From NCBI GenBank assembly GCA_029931535.1, contig JAQPZY010001685.1, positions 9,857,001 to 9,921,000 of the forward strand: a stretch of DNA of 64,000 nt. Direction: 5' to 3'. Origin of the DNA: Margaritifera margaritifera (lineage: Eukaryota > Mollusca > Bivalvia > Unionida > Margaritiferidae). A model generated the notes under the pieces. The model worked only from the letters and a program-made list of their open reading frames with translations. It was not told the origin of the DNA and did not search any database. The position numbers and the translations under genes were made by a program. Every line of letters starts with the position of its first letter. The stretch's first letter is position 1. Shown in pieces: positions 10,651-22,787 of the stretch.

Positions 10651-12380
10651 TTAGATCTTCTGTAGTCGCTCCGCTGAAATCCTGATGACGTGGTCTGCCC
10701 ATCTAAACTCTGATTTCATCAGCAAAGTGTGGATGCTTGGAATGCCTGCCCATGTGCAAACTTCAGTGTCTGAGGCCCTGTTCTGCCATCTTATCCACAT
10801 CAGTTTCCTCAGGCAGCCCATGTGAAAATGGTTCACCTTCTTGGCATGGCGCCTGTACACCTTTCAGGTTTCGCAATCGTACAGCAGGGTCGGCAACAAA
10901 ATGGTTTTGTAGACCTTACGCTGTCTTTGTAGACTGATTCCTCTGCTCTCCCGCACATTTGCACATAGTCTGCCAGAGGCCACACTTGCTTTAGCAATTC
11001 TGGCATTGGTTTCATAATCGATGTGGACTGAATGTAACAGTGTGCTGCCGAGATAGGTGAACTTGTCCATAGCTACGAGGGTTTGGCCATTCACTGTGGT
11101 GGGAGGCTCAACATAAGGCCTTTCTGGTGCAGGTTGGTGCACCAGTTCTGTCTTCTTGATACTGAGTGTGAGACAGACGTCGGCACAAACTGAAGATAAA
11201 CCATATTGTGTTGCATGTCAGGCTTATTTGGCGCATGCAGTTAACAGTCGTCAGCAATTAGAAGATACCGAGCAGTCACCTCTTGTAACTTCGTCTTCCC
11301 CTGTAGTCATCTAAGATTTAAGAGCTTGTCGTCAGTCCAGTATCTAATGTCGATCTAGTGCATTACTCACGGAAGGCATCAGCAAACATGGCAGAGAACA
11401 TCATACTAAAGAATGTTGGGGCCAACACATATCGTTGCTTGACTCCATTGGAGACTGGCAATGTTTTAGATGACTCACCGTTATCCCCGACACGAGCCAG
11501 CCGTGAAATTGAATTTCCTAACCATCATGATGAACTTGTCTGGGCAACCGAATTTTGCCATTATCTTCCAAAGGCCTCCACGGCTGACTGTGTCAAAGGC
11601 TTTTGTCACGTCGATGAATATAGATTACAAGTTGGAGTTCTGTTCTCATGGAGTTGACGAGCTGCAAACACCATGTGTCTTGTCCCACATGCTTTCACGA
11701 AGCTCTATGGACTCTCTGGCAGGAGCCCTTGATCGATGTGACGCACAAGACTTTTCAGCAGACATTTGGCAATGATATTGCCAGCAATTGACAGCTTGTG
11801 CAAGTGGACTATGGTTGCATCCTTGTACTCCTGGGTATAGTTCCCTGAGTCCACAATGACTGGAAGAGTTCGATCAGTTTCTGTGCCATATGCGAAGCTT
11901 CGGCCTTGTAGACTTCTGTTTTTAGAGTATCTGCACCAGGGTGTTTTGCCATTTAACAACAGGTCAGTTGCTTTCAAAGCTTTAGTCAGCGTTGGAGGAT
12001 TAGCACTCGATATGTTGATTTTCACTTGGGACATTGATCAGTTGCATCCCCGTTGATAGATGACTGTTGATTGAGGAAGTTGTTGGAGTGTTCTGCTCAT
12101 CTTTGAAGTATCTCTTTTTTGTCAGTGAGCAGCGAGGCGTTGTCAGCACTCAGTATTGGATATGTTTCTGATGACTGTGGACCGTAGATGGTTTTCAAAG
12201 CATCATACAAGTCATTGACGTTATTCCTGTCTGCCTAGGACTGAATCACATCTGCCTTTTTGCACAGCCACGAGCCTTGCTAATCGCTGAGTTTGCATTG
12301 AACAGTCCTCTTAATGTTGATGAAGGCTGCTTTCTTAGATGATGAAGTGTCGTCTTTTAAGCAGGCATTATGAAACCGAT
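10651..12380 (-). pseudogene. LINE reverse transcriptase and C-terminal block
   Basis: RT pieces include GNYTQEYKDATIVHLHK (12034-11705 frame), PVSNGVKQRYVLAPTFFSM, and the catalytic loop as IADDC (the YADD/FADD site) near 11240-11270. Downstream are KFTYLGSTLLHSVHIDYETN, then SVYKDSVRSTKPF in a shifted frame, and HMGCLRKLMWIRWQNRASDT with HTLLMKSEFRWADHVIRIS at 10860-10651. The last block is the conserved C-terminus of this LINE group. Multiple stops and shifts make it inactive. Confidence 0.8.
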
Positions 12381-12389
12381 GTTTCTCAT

Positions 12390-13398
12390 TCAGAAGTCTG
12401 TGTATGACAGCATCGTTCTCGTCAAACCAATCCTAATGTTTACGTATGGTGGGACCAAGGGTTTTGGATGCAGTTGAGTACAGGAAGTCTCTGAAGGATG
12501 CCCAGCTTTCCCTTGACATTTATTGAAGTGTATATCAATTGTATCTAATCGGCTGCACAGTTCATCGACAAATAGCTGGTTTTTCTCCTGTTTCTCCTGT
12601 TTCAATTTGGTGACATTAAACTTTGTGAGCACTTGTTTGACTTGTGGTCGTCTGCTAGGCTGAATCCTGATACTGAGCTTGGAGACTCTGAGCCTTTGGT
12701 CAATCCGGAATACTACAATTGTCATGGCCTTAATCATTTCGACATCCTGTCTGTCTTTTATTCTGGCTATGACGTGGTCATTAAGATGCCATTGCTTGGA
12801 GAGTAGGTGCATCCAAGACGTCTTGGCTGGCGGAAAACTGTGATGGTGATTAGGAGATCGTGTTCAGCGTATTTCCTCAGTAGGAGGAGTCCGTTGTTGT
12901 TGCTTTTGCCAAATCCATTTTTACCAATGACACCTGGCCATATCTGGTTCTCTGTGACAACACTTGCATTAAAGTCACGTAGGATAATGAACTTGTCTGC
13001 CTTTAGTGCTTCTGCAATAAGGGACTCCATGTCTTCATACAATTTGTCCTTGTTCTCATCTAGGTTGGTCATGGTATGCGCATCGGCGCTGATTATATTT
13101 GCATGTCTTTTTCCAGACAGCGGGAGTCTCATTTACATTAGTCACTCATTCACGCCCTTTGAGACGTTTGTGAGCTTGCTAAATAGCCGTGATTTGAAGT
13201 CAAATCCAACACCAGCTTCTTCTCGCTCTTCTTAGTCCACTCATATTTCAGTGATTTGTCCTCCCTCAGGAGGGCTATCTGGATGTTGAATCTGGACAGT
13301 TTTCTACCAACTAGAGATGTTCTTCTGTATGGTCTCCCTGCTGATGTACTGTACATTAGTGTGTGTAGGTTCCAGGCACCGATGGAGAGTTGATTCAC
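12390..13398 (-). pseudogene. LINE endonuclease domain
   Basis: It starts with LSIGAWNLHTLMYSTSAGRP and RRTSLVGRKLSRFNIQIALL, the usual opening of this LINE endonuclease. It continues with ADAHTMTNLDENKDKLYED, KADKFIILRDFNASV (the DFN metal-binding motif), NGFGKSNNNGLLLLRKYAEH and HLNDHVIARIKDRQDVEMIK. Pieces lie in three frames (13398-13150, 13132-12767, 12812-12390). The catalytic His of the terminal motif is altered (NDHVIAR region). Confidence 0.85.
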
Positions 13399-13450
13399 CT
13401 TTGTCTTCTTGTTATGTTTTCGTCCGACAGGGTGGGATCCCCGTCAGCCG

Positions 13451-14062
13451 CGGAATGCTCACCGGAGCTATAGTGAAGAAGGCAATGTTTAGGGCACATT
13501 GTCTAATCCCTTTTTCATGCTATGGTGGTGAGCAATGTGGTCCCAAAAAGGTCTGCTCGGTCACCCAGTGGGCTAACGAGTTCCACTTTTTTCTGCTTCG
13601 GTCCAGTGAAAAGCGACCCTATGTTCTGAGCCACCTGTGTGCAGGTCTGCAGCTACAGCTCCCAGTGTATTCATAACTGTTTTTTTTTTTCTGCAGACTG
13701 CCGATTGCCACAGGACTTGAAGGTATCTGGTGGCGGAAGGAGAATAGTGTCATGGCATGTGCGTGCTCTGGATTTAAGTGAGGAAAAGTTGCCCGAAGTC
13801 ACCCCCACTCTCTCGTCCAGACAAAAATACGTGACTAAATGTTGTAACACCAATGCAGCTTTACAGCAAGTGAAGTTCTAATCTGCGTAGATTTTAAAAG
13901 TTTGATACTCTATCAGAAAACCAGTGTCTGTCCCGAAGAAAATAAAAAAATATCTCTGTTCAGGATGATCCTTTACGATCCATCATTTTGTATTTAGAAA
14001 ATATTAGGATTCATCATGGAAGAAGGTTAATGTGGCATGTGTTGATGATTGGATGCAAGTGT
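13451..14062. other. Flank of LINE, no gene
   Basis: Possible LINE 5' UTR up to about 13680, then unassigned sequence. Open frames here are short and unremarkable. Confidence 0.4.
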
Positions 14063-14274
14063 GTATGTATGCATGTATGCATGTATGTATGTATGTATGT
14101 ATGTATGTATGTATGTATGTATGTATGTATGTATGTATGTATGTATGTATGTATGTATGTATGCATGCATGCATGCATGCATGCATGCATGTATGTATGT
14201 ATGTATGTATGTATGTATGTATGTATGTATGTATGTATGTATGTATGTATGTATGTATGTATGTATGTATGTTG

Positions 14275-14306
<32 letters not shown>

Positions 14307-14616
14307 TGTATGTATGTATGTATGTATGTATGATTGTATGTATGTATGTATGCATGCATGTATGCATGTATGTATGTATGTATGTATGTATGTATGTATG
14401 TATGTATGTATGTATGTATGTATGTATGTATGTATGTATCAATGTATGTATGTATGTAGGTAGGTATGTAGGTATGTATATATGTATGTATGTATGTATG
14501 TAATTATGTATGTATGTATGTATATAGGTATGTATGTATGTATGTATGTATGTAATTATGTATGTATGTATGTATGTATCAATGTATGTATGTATGTAGG
14601 TAGGTATGTAGGTATG

Positions 14617-14650
<34 letters not shown>

Positions 14651-14690
14651 TGTATGTATGTATGTATGTATGTAGGTATGTATGTATGCT
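14063..14690. repeat. ATGT tetranucleotide microsatellite
   Basis: About 630 bp of ATGT/TACA units. Near 14161-14190 there is a block of ATGC units, and variant units (ATGTT, GATTG, TAGG, TAATT) recur from 14270. A roughly 115 bp higher-order segment (CAATG ... TAGGTAGG ... ATATATG) is repeated at about 14438 and 14578. Confidence 0.95.
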
Positions 14691-15950
14691 TCAGCTCTTC
14701 TCTTGTCTTAGTGTTGCAAATAAAAATAATAAAATTGTATCATCACTTGACGTCTTGAAACCAAAACGACAAGGTAGAAGCTTAAATTTGTAAGTGCATC
14801 TATTGAAGAGTTAGCATTATCCACAGAGTCCGAATAAAGAAGTGTTTTAGTTATAGAAAATCACTGATTGTGTTAAATTTTGATTTGTGGAACCTGCAAG
14901 TCAGTTTTGTATACGTCCGTACGCTATGTATAGAGACGCATTCATCCTTCATGTCATCGCTTTGTTAGACAATGATATGGGTTAGATGGAATCTTCAACC
15001 ATTATTTCCAGCATGCTGTTTATTCTGGAATACCACATGTGTGAAGTAAGTATGGGCTATCACAAAGATTACATACTCAACCATATGAAAAATAAAATAT
15101 GTATTGAAAGACAAGGGCGCTTGAAGAGGGTCTAAATCTATGGACCAACCGTAAGGAGAAATATGAGACGACGAACAATGAAGCCATGCTGTGCTAACCT
15201 GTGTTAACTATATTTGATTGAAAAAAAAAACAAACAAAAAAACAACGGCCCTTCTCAGGGCCACTCAATACTCTTAGAAATAAATATACTATTTAATAAT
15301 TGTCAATCGTTGTGGTTTATGTTTGTGCATGTATATGCCTTTCACAAAAACTAAAACTTAAACTTCTTATCCCTCTAGTGTGATAGTATATTAGTATGCT
15401 TGTGGGTATAGTGTGTGCAAGCACTCCTACTATTGCTAAACCTACATAAGAGCCATAGTAATCCAAATAATATCATACATACTCTTTCTTCTACTGAGAT
15501 AATATTGTCTCTGTTTAGTCACACAGACGACAAATAATGATCAGAAATTTAAGCCCGAAAGATGGATTGCCTTGTCTTTACATAAACCTCTATATAAATT
15601 ATGTTAGTGGTTTGACACCGACGCCAGCATAATTTATGTTAGTCTGAAAAGAACAAGAAGAATAGGCAAAGGAAGAACCCATTCCAGCAGAGAAATTCAA
15701 AGCAACACAGCAGAAGAAACCTGAGAAGAACACATTCCAGTAAAGAAAAATAAAAGAGAAAGACAGTAAACGACGAAGAAAAATGAACTTGTGTGATGTG
15801 TTTTTAAATTTCATTGTGATTCATATTCTCGAGAACATACCAAAATACCTAAGTGTATATATGTCTTGATTTGTCCTTTTAGTATTGATAATATGCTAAA
15901 ATACACTTTACAGACAAATAATTATTTTCTTACCAAGCACGGACACTTCA
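14691..15950. other. No recognisable gene
   Basis: Unique-looking AT-rich DNA. No domain, splice-bounded exon or mobile element was recognised. Confidence 0.4.
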
Positions 15951-15954
15951 TGGA

Positions 15955-17450
15955 CGATGTACAACTTTGAATGTACTTAACTTTTGCCGATTTCAAACAC
16001 GAATAGATAATTTTACACTCTCATTATCTCTCTCTATCTCTGGCTTGGCACAAAGAATTATACCCAAAGCGTAATCTGAAGGTAAAATAACTATACAAGA
16101 GAGAGATAGAGAGAGAGAACTGGTTACCATTATTATCTTAACAAGTTCAAACACTCCATGTAAGGTGCACAACTTATTTGTACTCTAGTTTTGCTCTCTT
16201 GAAACTCCAACAGAACATTTTACTTTCTCGGTCTCTACATTTTTGCTCTGGCACAAACAAATTCGATCCAAAGTTTAATGTAAAGGTAAAACAAATTCAC
16301 AACTGTTGCTATACAAGGCCTTTTAATGTTGCAGTAGCACACATTTTAGTGAATAAACTGACATTTTAGATTGTAAACTTTAGCCAGTGCCTGTCCTTAA
16401 GTGTCTCCGTTCTTCTCTCCATCATGTTGTCAGAGATTTACAGCGAATCATTCGAACAATAAACTGCCTACATGCCTTCTAAAGGGATTTGGTTTTTGTT
16501 TAATTTGGTAATCATTTGAGCAGTATTTATTTTTAAAGAGATCTAGGCGGGCTCTGAAAAGGGTCTTTAGGTTTTAAAGAAAACAAATATAGATTTGACA
16601 ACATCAGTTGTAAATGCCTTAAACCTTTTACACGTCAATGTTGCTGTAGTGTTAGTGATACTTGTTTCCTCTGCCCATTGTGAGAGATAAAAAGCGCGCG
16701 ATAACAGGTTTCAATTTTTTTTAACAAGTATACCCGCTCCATTTAAGATGTACAACTTATATGTACTGTAGTTCTGCTGTTTTCAAACTTGAACATAAAT
16801 ATGGCACAACCTTACACTCAACATTTGCTTCATCCGTAATTCTGACTTGGTTTGACAGCGATGCAAAGTTTGCAGTCCAGTTCTTGCAGTTTTTAATATT
16901 CAACAGAAAATGTCACAACCTTACATCACAAAAGACCTTAGCTTCGCGCCAAACTCTGACATATTTGACAATGTGTAAACTTAAGACTACTGTTGACTGG
17001 TTTCATCGTAAAAAATTATTGTAACTAATTCTGTTTTACTTTTTTTCTCTCTCTCTCTCTTTCAATCATTGGTGTAGAACAAATACTTCTTTTGAATTAC
17101 TTTTTACTCCCCCTCTCTCTCTTTCTCTCTCTCTGGCTTGGTACAAAACAACAATACATAAAAAGTTTAATATAAAGGTAAAAATGTTGCAACAATTGCT
17201 ATAACAAATCTTATGTATAATTTCTTTCCAATGGGCAGTTGCATTTAGTCAAGGAATTACAATTACAATGGATATGTTTGATATTGGATTATAAACGTAA
17301 ACTAATGCCTGTCCTTAACTGTGAGTTTTTATTCTTCTTTCCATCTACCATTGTTTCTGTCCTTAGTCTCCACTGGGAGATCTATAAGAATTATAAGCGT
17401 GGTATGCGGTGGTATGTTTGTTTAAAAGGTATGCTCGGAAATGTATAGAG
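15955..17450. repeat. Degenerate tandem repeats around CT-rich motifs
   Basis: Recurring blocks share GTACAACTT...TGTACT, a TCTCTCTCT...TGGCTTGGCACAAA tract, and AAGTTTAATGTAAAGGTAAAA. Copies begin near 15958, 16165, 16748 and 17085. A longer shared tail (GCCTGTCCTTAA then CTTCTTTCCATC) occurs at about 16387 and 17307, roughly 920 bp apart. Confidence 0.6.
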
Positions 17451-18589
17451 GGATAGGGTTTTACTTTTTTGAAAGGGGATAATTGGAAACTTAAGGGGGA
17501 TAGGGAAGTTAGTTTTGTTTACAAGGGATGCACATTCAATGTTAAAACCTTATATTAACATCCTACCCTGTGTGATCAGTAGATGAAAGTGTGTTGGTCA
17601 CTCCAAATGGCATGTTGAATAGTTAATATGGGGATAATTGATAGTACATGTTACGACTCTAGGTCTTAAAATAATGTAACAGAAATAAAGTGAAACCAAT
17701 AATGTAAGTAAAATCAACAAGCAATTTATTTCTAGATAACTAAAATAAAAATTCAAAAGACACTTACAATAACGTGAATTGAATTACAAATAATCCAATG
17801 ATCCTAAGTGTCCTAATCACAAGTCCTAAATATAGAAAGTTCCGAATGAATTCCAGCAGCCTTGAATGTCTTGATATACCAATAGTCTTGAATGTCCTGA
17901 TGTGTCAGAAATATTGAATGTCCTGAATGATGTAATCCAGAATACTGTTGAATGAATTTTAAAAAAATCCCAAACTCAAGTATTAATCCAAAATGAAAAT
18001 GAGCACCTTTAGTAAATACAATGAACATTTCAAATAAAATATTCCTCTCTGAATTGGCTCTGATTTTCACAACTATAACATCTGATTGCAAAAATAAATT
18101 CCTTAATAGACTGATCTTTAATGACATGAAGTTTTGAATAGGAATGGAATATTGTTTAGCAAATGCTGTATAAATATAAGACAAGTCATTTGACAGAATA
18201 TTCTAGAATATGGGTAACTCTAAATGGAATATTACTGGTGTAACTGATTTTTCTCAAGTCAGGACATGGAAAGTTCCAATCTTAGTAATAAATGCTTTGT
18301 AAAAAAGTCTAACCTTGAACTCAAATGCAGTAAACATGTTGTTTACAAAATGACCACTAAAGTACAACTTACCTCATGGACACATATTATAAATTCAATA
18401 TACATAACATACATGACTGGGTCATTAGGTGTATTTTTTGACATATCGTTTCCGTTATATGCTATAGGGCCTTGCCAATATTAAATTTATGGTCTTATTT
18501 GAGACTATAAAAATAGTAGATAAGAGCGTCAATGAAAAATCCCCGTCAGACCCCATATATATCATGTATAAGCACGTTTGCTTGTGCTT

Positions 18590-19010
18590 GAGCACTCCTA
18601 CCCGTTGGTTAGTAGATGAGTGGGAGTAGGCCACTCAAAACAAGTATTGGATAGTAACTGTGGGCTTTTGGGATAATAAGTGTGTGGGTGATGGATAGTA
18701 CATGAGTGGGTGATGGATATAATATAGCTAGGTATTTGTCATTACAAAGGAGTGTTTGATAGTCGATAAAAGGGTGTTGGATGGTATATAACTAAATACT
18801 GGTCACTACAAACGGCGCGTTGGATAGTAGGTGTGGGATGTTGGGTAGCAGGTGCTGGATAGTAGCAAACTGTTTGCTGGTAAGACCAAACGGCGTGGTG
18901 ATCACTCCAAACGGCGTGTTGGATACTAGATAACTTGATGCTGGATAGTAGATAACTGGGTGTTGGTCACTCCAAACGGCGTGTTGGATAGTACGTGTAG
19001 TCTTAACATT
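18590..19010. repeat. Degenerate minisatellite
   Basis: About ten imperfect units built around GTTGGTCACTCCAAACGGCG followed by TGTTGGATAGTAG and ATAACTGGGTG. Unit length varies around 40-60 bp. A stray unit lies at 17585-17640, outside the left inverted-repeat arm. Confidence 0.75.
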
Positions 19011-19440
19011 ACATTTCCCATCTTGTCCCTAGAAAGATCCACACGTGTTCAACATGTGAACATCTTTTAACATAGCATTTCCCATCTTGACCCCATAGGG
19101 TCCCATAATGTTAAATCAATGGAAATTTTAACATAGCATTTCCCGTTAGAGGTCAGAGACCCCCCCCCCCCATTCAATTCCAGTTAGAGGACAGAGAGCA
19201 CCACCATGTTGAATTTCAGTTAGAGTCCAGAGCGCCATTTTTGAGACCAAAAATTATATCCTCATTGTTAAATTCCCGTTACAGACCACCGTGTAATTTT
19301 GTAGGTCAATAACTTCGTACAATTCATACAGTGTGCTCTCGACACAATACATGTCAGCTTTGTAACCTCAATTTTAAAATCTCATTGTTACTAAACAGGC
19401 CCACCTAGCATAAGTTAAATTCCCATTGTTCGTATATCTC
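19005..19440. repeat. Second degenerate tandem repeat
   Basis: Recurring AACATAGCATTTCCC(AT)TC and CCGTTAGAGGTCAGAGACCCC modules spaced roughly 60-90 bp, some with a poly-C run. An early unit is at 18530-18560. Confidence 0.55.
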
Positions 19441-19680
19441 CCAACAATACTACTCTTATTAGCTAAGTTGGGAGAACGTCAGACTCGTAATCCAAAGGTC
19501 GAGGGCCCGATACACACACAACCCTGCCCGGGTTGGCTGCCTTGTTGTGTCCATGAGAAAAGCCTTTAGTTTCAATTTCCTCGACATAATATAGCCAGTA
19601 ATGTGTTAAAAGTGCCAGAAAAAGCAACAAAAGTTAAACAAATCTAGTCAAGTTCATCCGTTCTAGTCGTAACCTTGTTT
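19438..19680 (+). repeat. tRNA-derived SINE
   Basis: The head resembles a tRNA gene: AGCTAAGTTGGGAGAACGTC (box A region), CAGACTCGTAATC (anticodon arm), then a decayed box B. The body carries GGTTGGCTGCCTTGTTGTG, TCCATGAGAAAAGCC and TTTCAATTTCCTC, which parallels the body of the SINE at 62.1 kb. The end is not sharply defined. Confidence 0.65.
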
Positions 19681-19708
19681 ATATGATCTATATTGCACAT
19701 TAAGTTGA

Positions 19709-19709
19709 A

Positions 19710-19760
<51 letters not shown>
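19709..19760. repeat. TA microsatellite
   Basis: About 26 TA units after the SINE. Confidence 0.95.
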
Positions 19761-19764
<4 letters not shown>

Positions 19765-20681
19765 GTGGATATCTTAAACTGATCATTAAGTGTTCAAATT
19801 ATATGTATATATCCACTTTGGAAATTCAAGATGAGTTATCTCTCTTTTAGGACCATACTTCAACTATTGTAAACTAGAAACTGACCTTATAGAATAATCT
19901 TAATTTCTTTGATTAGGAGATTTGATATATGATATGCATATATTCATACATACATGCATGCATACATCGATATGTTTAACGTGATATGGGCTCATCTATG
20001 CGCTCATATATAATAGTAAATGGACTGAGTGATATTGATGAGAATTAGTATTTATTTTATTAAAACTTGGACACCTATGATTTTCAGACTTTGCATACTA
20101 GAAATCTTATTACTGGTATACACATACAAATTGTACGTACTTACAGACACATTTCGTTCTATCAGAGTTTTGTAATTAGTACTGACATATACAATATGTT
20201 TGGTATTTCATTCGATTTCCCTACCAATAGACCCAAATACCGCGTTCAGTTTACACAGCGTGTAATGGAAGGGGGATAATAGACTAATCACATTTTCGAC
20301 CATGAGACATAGGAGTTAAGTCCCTTTATAATTGGCAAACGGTCCTTCAGGAAATACTGCCTTAAGCTAAATGTATTTTGTTTCATTAGGATGTGTCAAA
20401 AGAAAAAAATCCAATAACACAAAATATACAAGACTTCGGTTTCATTTCATAGTAAACAAACTTGAACACATTTTAAATTTCTGCATTATTTCTACCGAAA
20501 TCGCTTCTAAACATTGACTGATTTTGTTCAGCGCATATCATCTTCTCTGTGCTTCAGAAGCAAGCTAGTTGTAATGGAGGCCGAAGTGTTGATTTACGTA
20601 TTCAGTTTTGCCATTACCTTAACATATAGGTAAAGTATGATGTCAATTTCAGCTACATTTCTTCAACTGTGTTACTTTAAA

Positions 20682-20708
20682 TCTCCCTCCCTCCCTCCCC
20701 CTCTCTCT

Positions 20709-20761
<53 letters not shown>
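20682..20761. repeat. CCCT/CT microsatellite
   Basis: A short CCCT run then about 30 CT units with one CGCG interruption. Confidence 0.95.
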
Positions 20762-20764
<3 letters not shown>

Positions 20765-21171
20765 GAGGTGCTTAGAAAGACCCTGAAGGTGCTGGATCAC
20801 TCTCTTTAACCTCTGTAGGTCAGGTGAAACTTCATTCATTTACGTTTCCGTATAACGCCTAATTATTTTATATGTCATTTAGGTGGTTAATCAAAACATA
20901 TATTGGAGATATACTGAATTTTGAAGAATATCATATGTATACTAGTATTGTAACATGATTGTTGTGTCCGGATAAAGATAGCTTCCACCTATTATCTGCA
21001 TTATGTGTGTATATATATATATATATGAAAACAAACAGTATCATGCGTGATTTTTGAATATTCATTTTTGCTGTCTTAATTGTTCGGTTTTTTGTTTACG
21101 TCCATCGTGACAAAAGGACCCACATATCCCGATAACACTACTTCAATGTTATACATGTTTTCTGCTGCGAC

Positions 21172-21173
<2 letters not shown>

Positions 21174-21218
<45 letters not shown>
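21174..21218. repeat. TA microsatellite
   Basis: About 22 TA units; a smaller TA run is at 21009-21026. Confidence 0.95.
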
Positions 21219-21222
<4 letters not shown>

Positions 21223-22787
21223 TTCGAAATGGCATAACACGCTGCGAGAAAAGTAAAGGCTTATTATATACATTCAATTCAAGGCGTTAAAGGCTAGGAG
21301 GTTGTGTTGACGGTACGATGGTTTCTAATCATTGGTTCAGGTTAATATAACTTTCAATTGTTTGTTTCTTTTAATGGCAGATAATTTTGTTATATTTATC
21401 TGAATAAAGGTTTTCTCCCGAAACAATTCATTGCTGTCGATATTGAAGACAACAGGTGAAAATATCTGATTTTATTCGAGATACTAAGCACTTTGCATTG
21501 TAATGATTTGACGTATAAACTATGTTCCGACTACTCAAAGCATGCTCATTTTAAAACCTAAGGATATGTTGTGAACATTTGTATACTGACTTCAGAAAGA
21601 CTGCGGAGCCACTGCTAAAGATTTTCTCAAAATTTTCCAAATATGGAAATATTTGGAGAAGATGATTTCAGAAGCACGTCCATGTGTCAGAGTTATGTGT
21701 GAGAGCACTTAGACAAACAAGTGATAGGAAATTTCGCAGTAACAGTTAATTGCTAAGTTGTTCAATGGAATTCCCTGTAAGCAGTAATTGATTGACAGTT
21801 GTGAATCAATAATTTTAGCATGCGGTGTTCACCCATCTAAACCACAATTTCCAGATGTGAAAACTAGTTTACTCAGGTCTTGCTCTCGTTTCCCTTAGAA
21901 TTCTTAAAATCCCTTGTCATAATAATGTTTCACAATTAATCCAGGACAATCATGGGAATACATGTAAGCATGTTATTAGCAATAACTATTTTAGTTCATA
22001 AAAAATGGCAAGATAGAACCATGTTGTACGCTGTAAAGGTCAAAAGTCTACACGGATATAAAGGACAGTTTCGGTAAGCAAGTTGTTGATTCAATTTGAG
22101 GTCAAGGTTGATTTTGTTTACAGATAAAACCAAACGTTCCTTAGAGTTATGTGCTAAAGGTCACACATACCATCAAATAGTCTAGAACATTCTGTCATGT
22201 GACTTATCTTATATTTATACAACATTTGGTAAACAAGATTCCATTCCAATTTTAATTCTTGTGTTGAAAACATTTTTGTTTTTATGATCAGTCTTTTGGA
22301 ATCATCTGTCTGTTGGGAATAATAATTATGCTGTAATCCTGTAACCTTGTAGTAGTGTAATGCCGTAATGCTGTATTGTTGTATACATAATTCGAAAGGA
22401 ATTATTTATTGGAGCTTTCATAGGAGTTGCCTACAATGGTGAAATCAACCTTTGTATTTACATATATGACTTTTGGATACCTGTTGATATTCTCAAAGAT
22501 GATGTGGATTACATTATTGGGGTACATCATGACATTCCAGTCTACCCATTCGTTCGGAAGATTCATTCACTCGGAATATTGATTCATTCAGAACATTCTA
22601 TATTTGTGACTTGTAATTAGGACACTTAGGACGATTGGATTATTTTGATTTTAATTCACGTTACTGTAAATGTCTTTTGATTTTGATTTTAATTATCTAG
22701 AAATAAATTGTTTGTTGATTGTAATGACATTGTTGGTTTCACGTTCTTTCTGTTACATTATATAAGACCATAGATTCGTAGTGTTTT

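Larger units (their letters stand above)
10642..13450 (-). mobile_element. Decayed non-LTR retrotransposon (EEP endonuclease plus RT)
   Basis: The minus strand carries, in order, an EEP-type endonuclease (13398-12390), a linker, a reverse transcriptase (about 12380-10900) and the conserved C-terminal block (10860-10651). It is a single-ORF LINE of the type often mis-annotated as craniofacial development protein 2. The frame is broken about ten times. The 3' end is cut off at a CA microsatellite before the normal end of the ORF. About 50-250 bp upstream of 13398 may be its 5' UTR. Clade (RTE or CR1-like) not settled by eye. Confidence 0.85.
17650..22787. mobile_element. Long inverted-repeat-bounded segment, about 5.1 kb
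   Basis: The left arm (about 17650-18370) and right arm (about 22060-22787) are inverted copies. Shared strings include TAATGTAACAGAAA, CAATTTATTTCTAGATAA, AATAATCCAAT, CCTAAGTGTCCTAAT, GTATAAATATAAGA and AACCTTGA-CTCAAAT, in the same order. I judge identity to be roughly 75-85 percent in blocks with indels. Outer ends begin TACGACTCTAGGTCTTA / TACGAATCTATGGTCTTA. No transposase or other ORF is visible in the 3.7 kb between the arms. It could be a non-autonomous long-TIR element or two copies of one repeat in opposite orientation. Confidence 0.65.

Noticed and set aside
12807..13235. 142-codon plus-strand ORF
   Set aside because: Antisense of the LINE endonuclease, whose minus-strand reading has the conserved motifs.
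13988..14793. Several long ORFs on both strands (up to 171 codons) of Cys-Met-Tyr-Val or His-Ile-Tyr-Thr repeats
   Set aside because: They are translations of the ATGT microsatellite, which has no stops in most frames. Not genes.
18590..19010. Regularly spaced repeats that could suggest a CRISPR array
   Set aside because: Units are imperfect, spacers are themselves repeat-like, and the context is eukaryotic. It is a minisatellite.
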